Assembly: GCF_001761365.1 (NCBI RefSeq)
Contig: NZ_CP017477.1
Span: 2,532,001-2,596,000 of the forward strand
Length of the DNA: 64,000 nt
Source: Polaribacter vadi
GTDB lineage: Bacteria; Bacteroidota; Bacteroidia; Flavobacteriales; Flavobacteriaceae
Direction: 5' to 3'
Below the pieces are notes generated by a model that had not been told where the DNA came from, made no database searches, and worked only from the letters and a program-made list of their open reading frames with translations. The position numbers and the translations under genes are program-made. Position 1 is the first letter of the stretch, and the number at the start of each line of letters is the position of its first letter. Shown in pieces: positions 62,412 to 64,000 of the stretch.

Positions 62412-64000
62412 ATGATAAAAAAGATTTTATTTGTAGCATTTATAGCTTTCGGAAGTCTTGCTATGGTTGGGCAAACTACAATAACAGGAACTGTTAAAGA
62501 TGCTAAAACAGGAGAAACCCTTCCTGGTGCAAACATTAAAGTTGCTAATAAAGCTGTTGGTACAACCACAGATTTTGATGGAAACTTTGAGTTGAAAGTT
62601 ACAGACAACCCACCTTTTACATTAGAAATATCTATGTTAGGATTTCAAATGAAAGAAGTTGAGATTACTAAAAGAAATGAAAAAATAGAGGTGACTTTAG
62701 AAGAAAATGAAACATCTTTAGATGAGATTGTTGTATCTGCATCTAGAACACCAGAACGTGTTATGGAATCTCCAGTAACCATTGAAAGAATGGATGCTAG
62801 ATCTATAAAAAACACTTCTTCTCCTTCATTTTATGACGGTTTAGAAAACTTAAAAGGTGTAGATGTAAATACGAGCAGTTTAACATTTAAATCTGTAAAT
62901 ACTAGAGGTTTTGCAACATTTGCAAACACACGTTTTATGCAATTAGTAGATGGTATGGACAATTCATCTCCAGCATTAAACTTTGCAATTGGTAACCTTT
63001 TAGGAATGTCTGAATTAGATGTAAACACGGTTGAATTATTACCAGGAGCATCTTCTGCACTTTATGGTGCAAATGCTTTTAATGGTATTATGTTTATGAC
63101 CAGTAGAAGTCCTTTTAATGATCAAGGAATTAGTTTTTCTTACAAGCAAGGAGTTACTACTCAAGAAGCAGCAGGTACAAATAATGTGTATGATGTAAAT
63201 ATTAGAATGGCATATGCTTTTTCAGAAAAATTTGCAGCAAAAGCAACATTGGCTTATTTACAGGGTACTGAGTGGTTTGCTACAGATCATAGAAACACTA
63301 GAAATGGAGAATATGCTCCTGGAGATAGATCTTTAAATGATTTTGATGGTTTAAATATTTATGGTGATGAGGTTGCTACAAACTTAGGTGGTGCTGTTGG
63401 TAGAGTTAGTAGAACTGGTTATGAAGAGCAAGATTTAATGTTAGATTATGAAGCAAAAAGTGTAAAATTAAATACAGCTTTGCATTATAGACCTTTTGGA
63501 GATGATCGATTAGAAGTAATCTTTAATTCTAAATTTGGAACAGGAAATACTATTTATCAAGGTGCAAACAGATACAATATTAGAGATTTCTATTTAGCAC
63601 AACAAAAATTAGAAGTTAGAGGTAAAAACTTTTTTGTTAGAGGTTATGTAACAACTGAAGATGCTGGGAATTCTTATGATTCGCGTTTTGCTGCTATCAA
63701 CATTAACAGAAGATGGAAATCTGACCAAGACTGGTTTACACAATATGCAGGAACTTATTTAGTAACAGGTTCTCATCAAGCAGCAAGAGCAGCTGCAGAT
63801 ACAGGACGTTTAATTCCAGGAACACCTGAATTTAAAGCCGCTTTTAATGAAGTTACTGCTGATCCAAACTTAGCAACTGGTTCAAGGTTTCAAGATGAAA
63901 CAAAACTATATCATGGAGATGTAAATTATAACTTTCAAGATGTTATTGAGTGGGCAGAATTTCAAGTTGGTGGTTCTTACAGAAGATATTCTTTAAATTC
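62412..64000 (+). CDS. TonB-dependent receptor (partial, N-terminal part)
   Basis: First 529 residues of an outer-membrane transporter; the gene runs past the right edge. It has a signal peptide (GSLAMVGQ), then a carboxypeptidase-like (CarboxypepD_reg) domain (TGTVKDAKTGETLPGANI). A TonB-box-like DEIVVSASRTPERV and the plug domain (SFYDGLENLKGVDVN, LPGASSALYGANAFNG) follow, and barrel strands start near 230. No SusD partner is visible in the window. The substrate is unknown; the ribF neighbourhood gives no clue. Confidence 0.93.
   Translation, partial: MIKKILFVAFIAFGSLAMVGQTTITGTVKDAKTGETLPGANIKVANKAVGTTTDFDGNFELKVTDNPPFTLEISMLGFQMKEVEITKRNEKIEVTLEENETSLDEIVVSASRTPERVMESPVTIERMDARSIKNTSSPSFYDGLENLKGVDVNTSSLTFKSVNTRGFATFANTRFMQLVDGMDNSSPALNFAIGNLLGMSELDVNTVELLPGASSALYGANAFNGIMFMTSRSPFNDQGISFSYKQGVTTQEAAGTNNVYDVNIRMAYAFSEKFAAKATLAYLQGTEWFATDHRNTRNGEYAPGDRSLNDFDGLNIYGDEVATNLGGAVGRVSRTGYEEQDLMLDYEAKSVKLNTALHYRPFGDDRLEVIFNSKFGTGNTIYQGANRYNIRDFYLAQQKLEVRGKNFFVRGYVTTEDAGNSYDSRFAAININRRWKSDQDWFTQYAGTYLVTGSHQAARAAADTGRLIPGTPEFKAAFNEVTADPNLATGSRFQDETKLYHGDVNYNFQDVIEWAEFQVGGSYRRYSLN

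Noticed and set aside
1..64000. CRISPR array, prophage or insertion sequence
   Set aside because: No regularly spaced direct repeats, integrase, transposase or phage structural gene was seen; the repeats found are short intergenic palindromes.

Overview
The window looks like chromosome of a flavobacterium (Bacteroidota, family Flavobacteriaceae; a Polaribacter- or Tenacibaculum-like marine relative is my guess). The DNA is AT-rich. Many proteins carry Bacteroidota-style lipoprotein signals (hydrophobic run, then Ser/Gly-Cys). Several promoters match the Bacteroidota -7 element TAnnTTTG, four of them with a plausible upstream TTTG or TTG. There is a TonB-dependent receptor with a carboxypeptidase-like N-terminal domain. 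No prophage, insertion sequence or CRISPR array is visible.

Layout. 1-2795: GbsR/MarR regulator, membrane-fusion protein and RND pump (pump cut by the left edge). 3011-4287: pheS and a small coupled gene. 4421-13507: a PEP-synthase-like protein with receiver-like domains, two paralogous glutamate dehydrogenases, a LysE-like exporter, an alpha/beta hydrolase and DNA polymerase IV. 13543-15848: a lipoprotein, an acetyltransferase and a FAD oxidoreductase. 15955-21763: a biosynthetic cluster built around a type III polyketide synthase, with FAD oxygenase, methyltransferase, dehydratase, ketosynthase, acyl carrier protein and phosphopantetheinyl transferase. 21788-27179: housekeeping genes, including a GreA/B-like protein, an orphan ABC ATPase, an SDR-type threonine dehydrogenase and recX. 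27333-40671: a 13-kb locus of exported proteins with three caspase-family (C14) proteases, a putative outer-membrane protein, a lipoprotein and an RHS-like repeat protein. 41388-48139: a TetR-TolC-MFP-RND efflux operon. 48268-62201: polyprenyl synthase, a tRNA with CAT anticodon, mutS between two SpoU methyltransferases, mgtE, rsmA, an M23 peptidase operon, a TPR protein, serS and ribF. 62412-64000: 5' part of a TonB-dependent receptor gene.

How the genes work together. The polyketide cluster carries a dedicated acyl carrier protein with its activating transferase, a chain-extending ketosynthase and a dehydratase beside a type III synthase. This suggests that a fatty or polyene chain is built on the private carrier, passed to the type III enzyme for ring formation, then hydroxylated and methylated to a phenolic lipid, pyrone or quinone. 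The caspase locus looks like an exported protease network, because all six proteins have signal peptides. One caspase appears to have a roughly 325-residue insertion between the first strand of the p20 fold and the catalytic His. Each efflux operon starts with a regulator whose promoter contains an inverted repeat touching the -33 element, which points to autorepression.

Intergenic gaps carry several families of short palindromic or degenerate repeats, including one element present twice in opposite orientation (53424-53510 and 61141-61230). No gene-free stretch exceeds about 300 bases.
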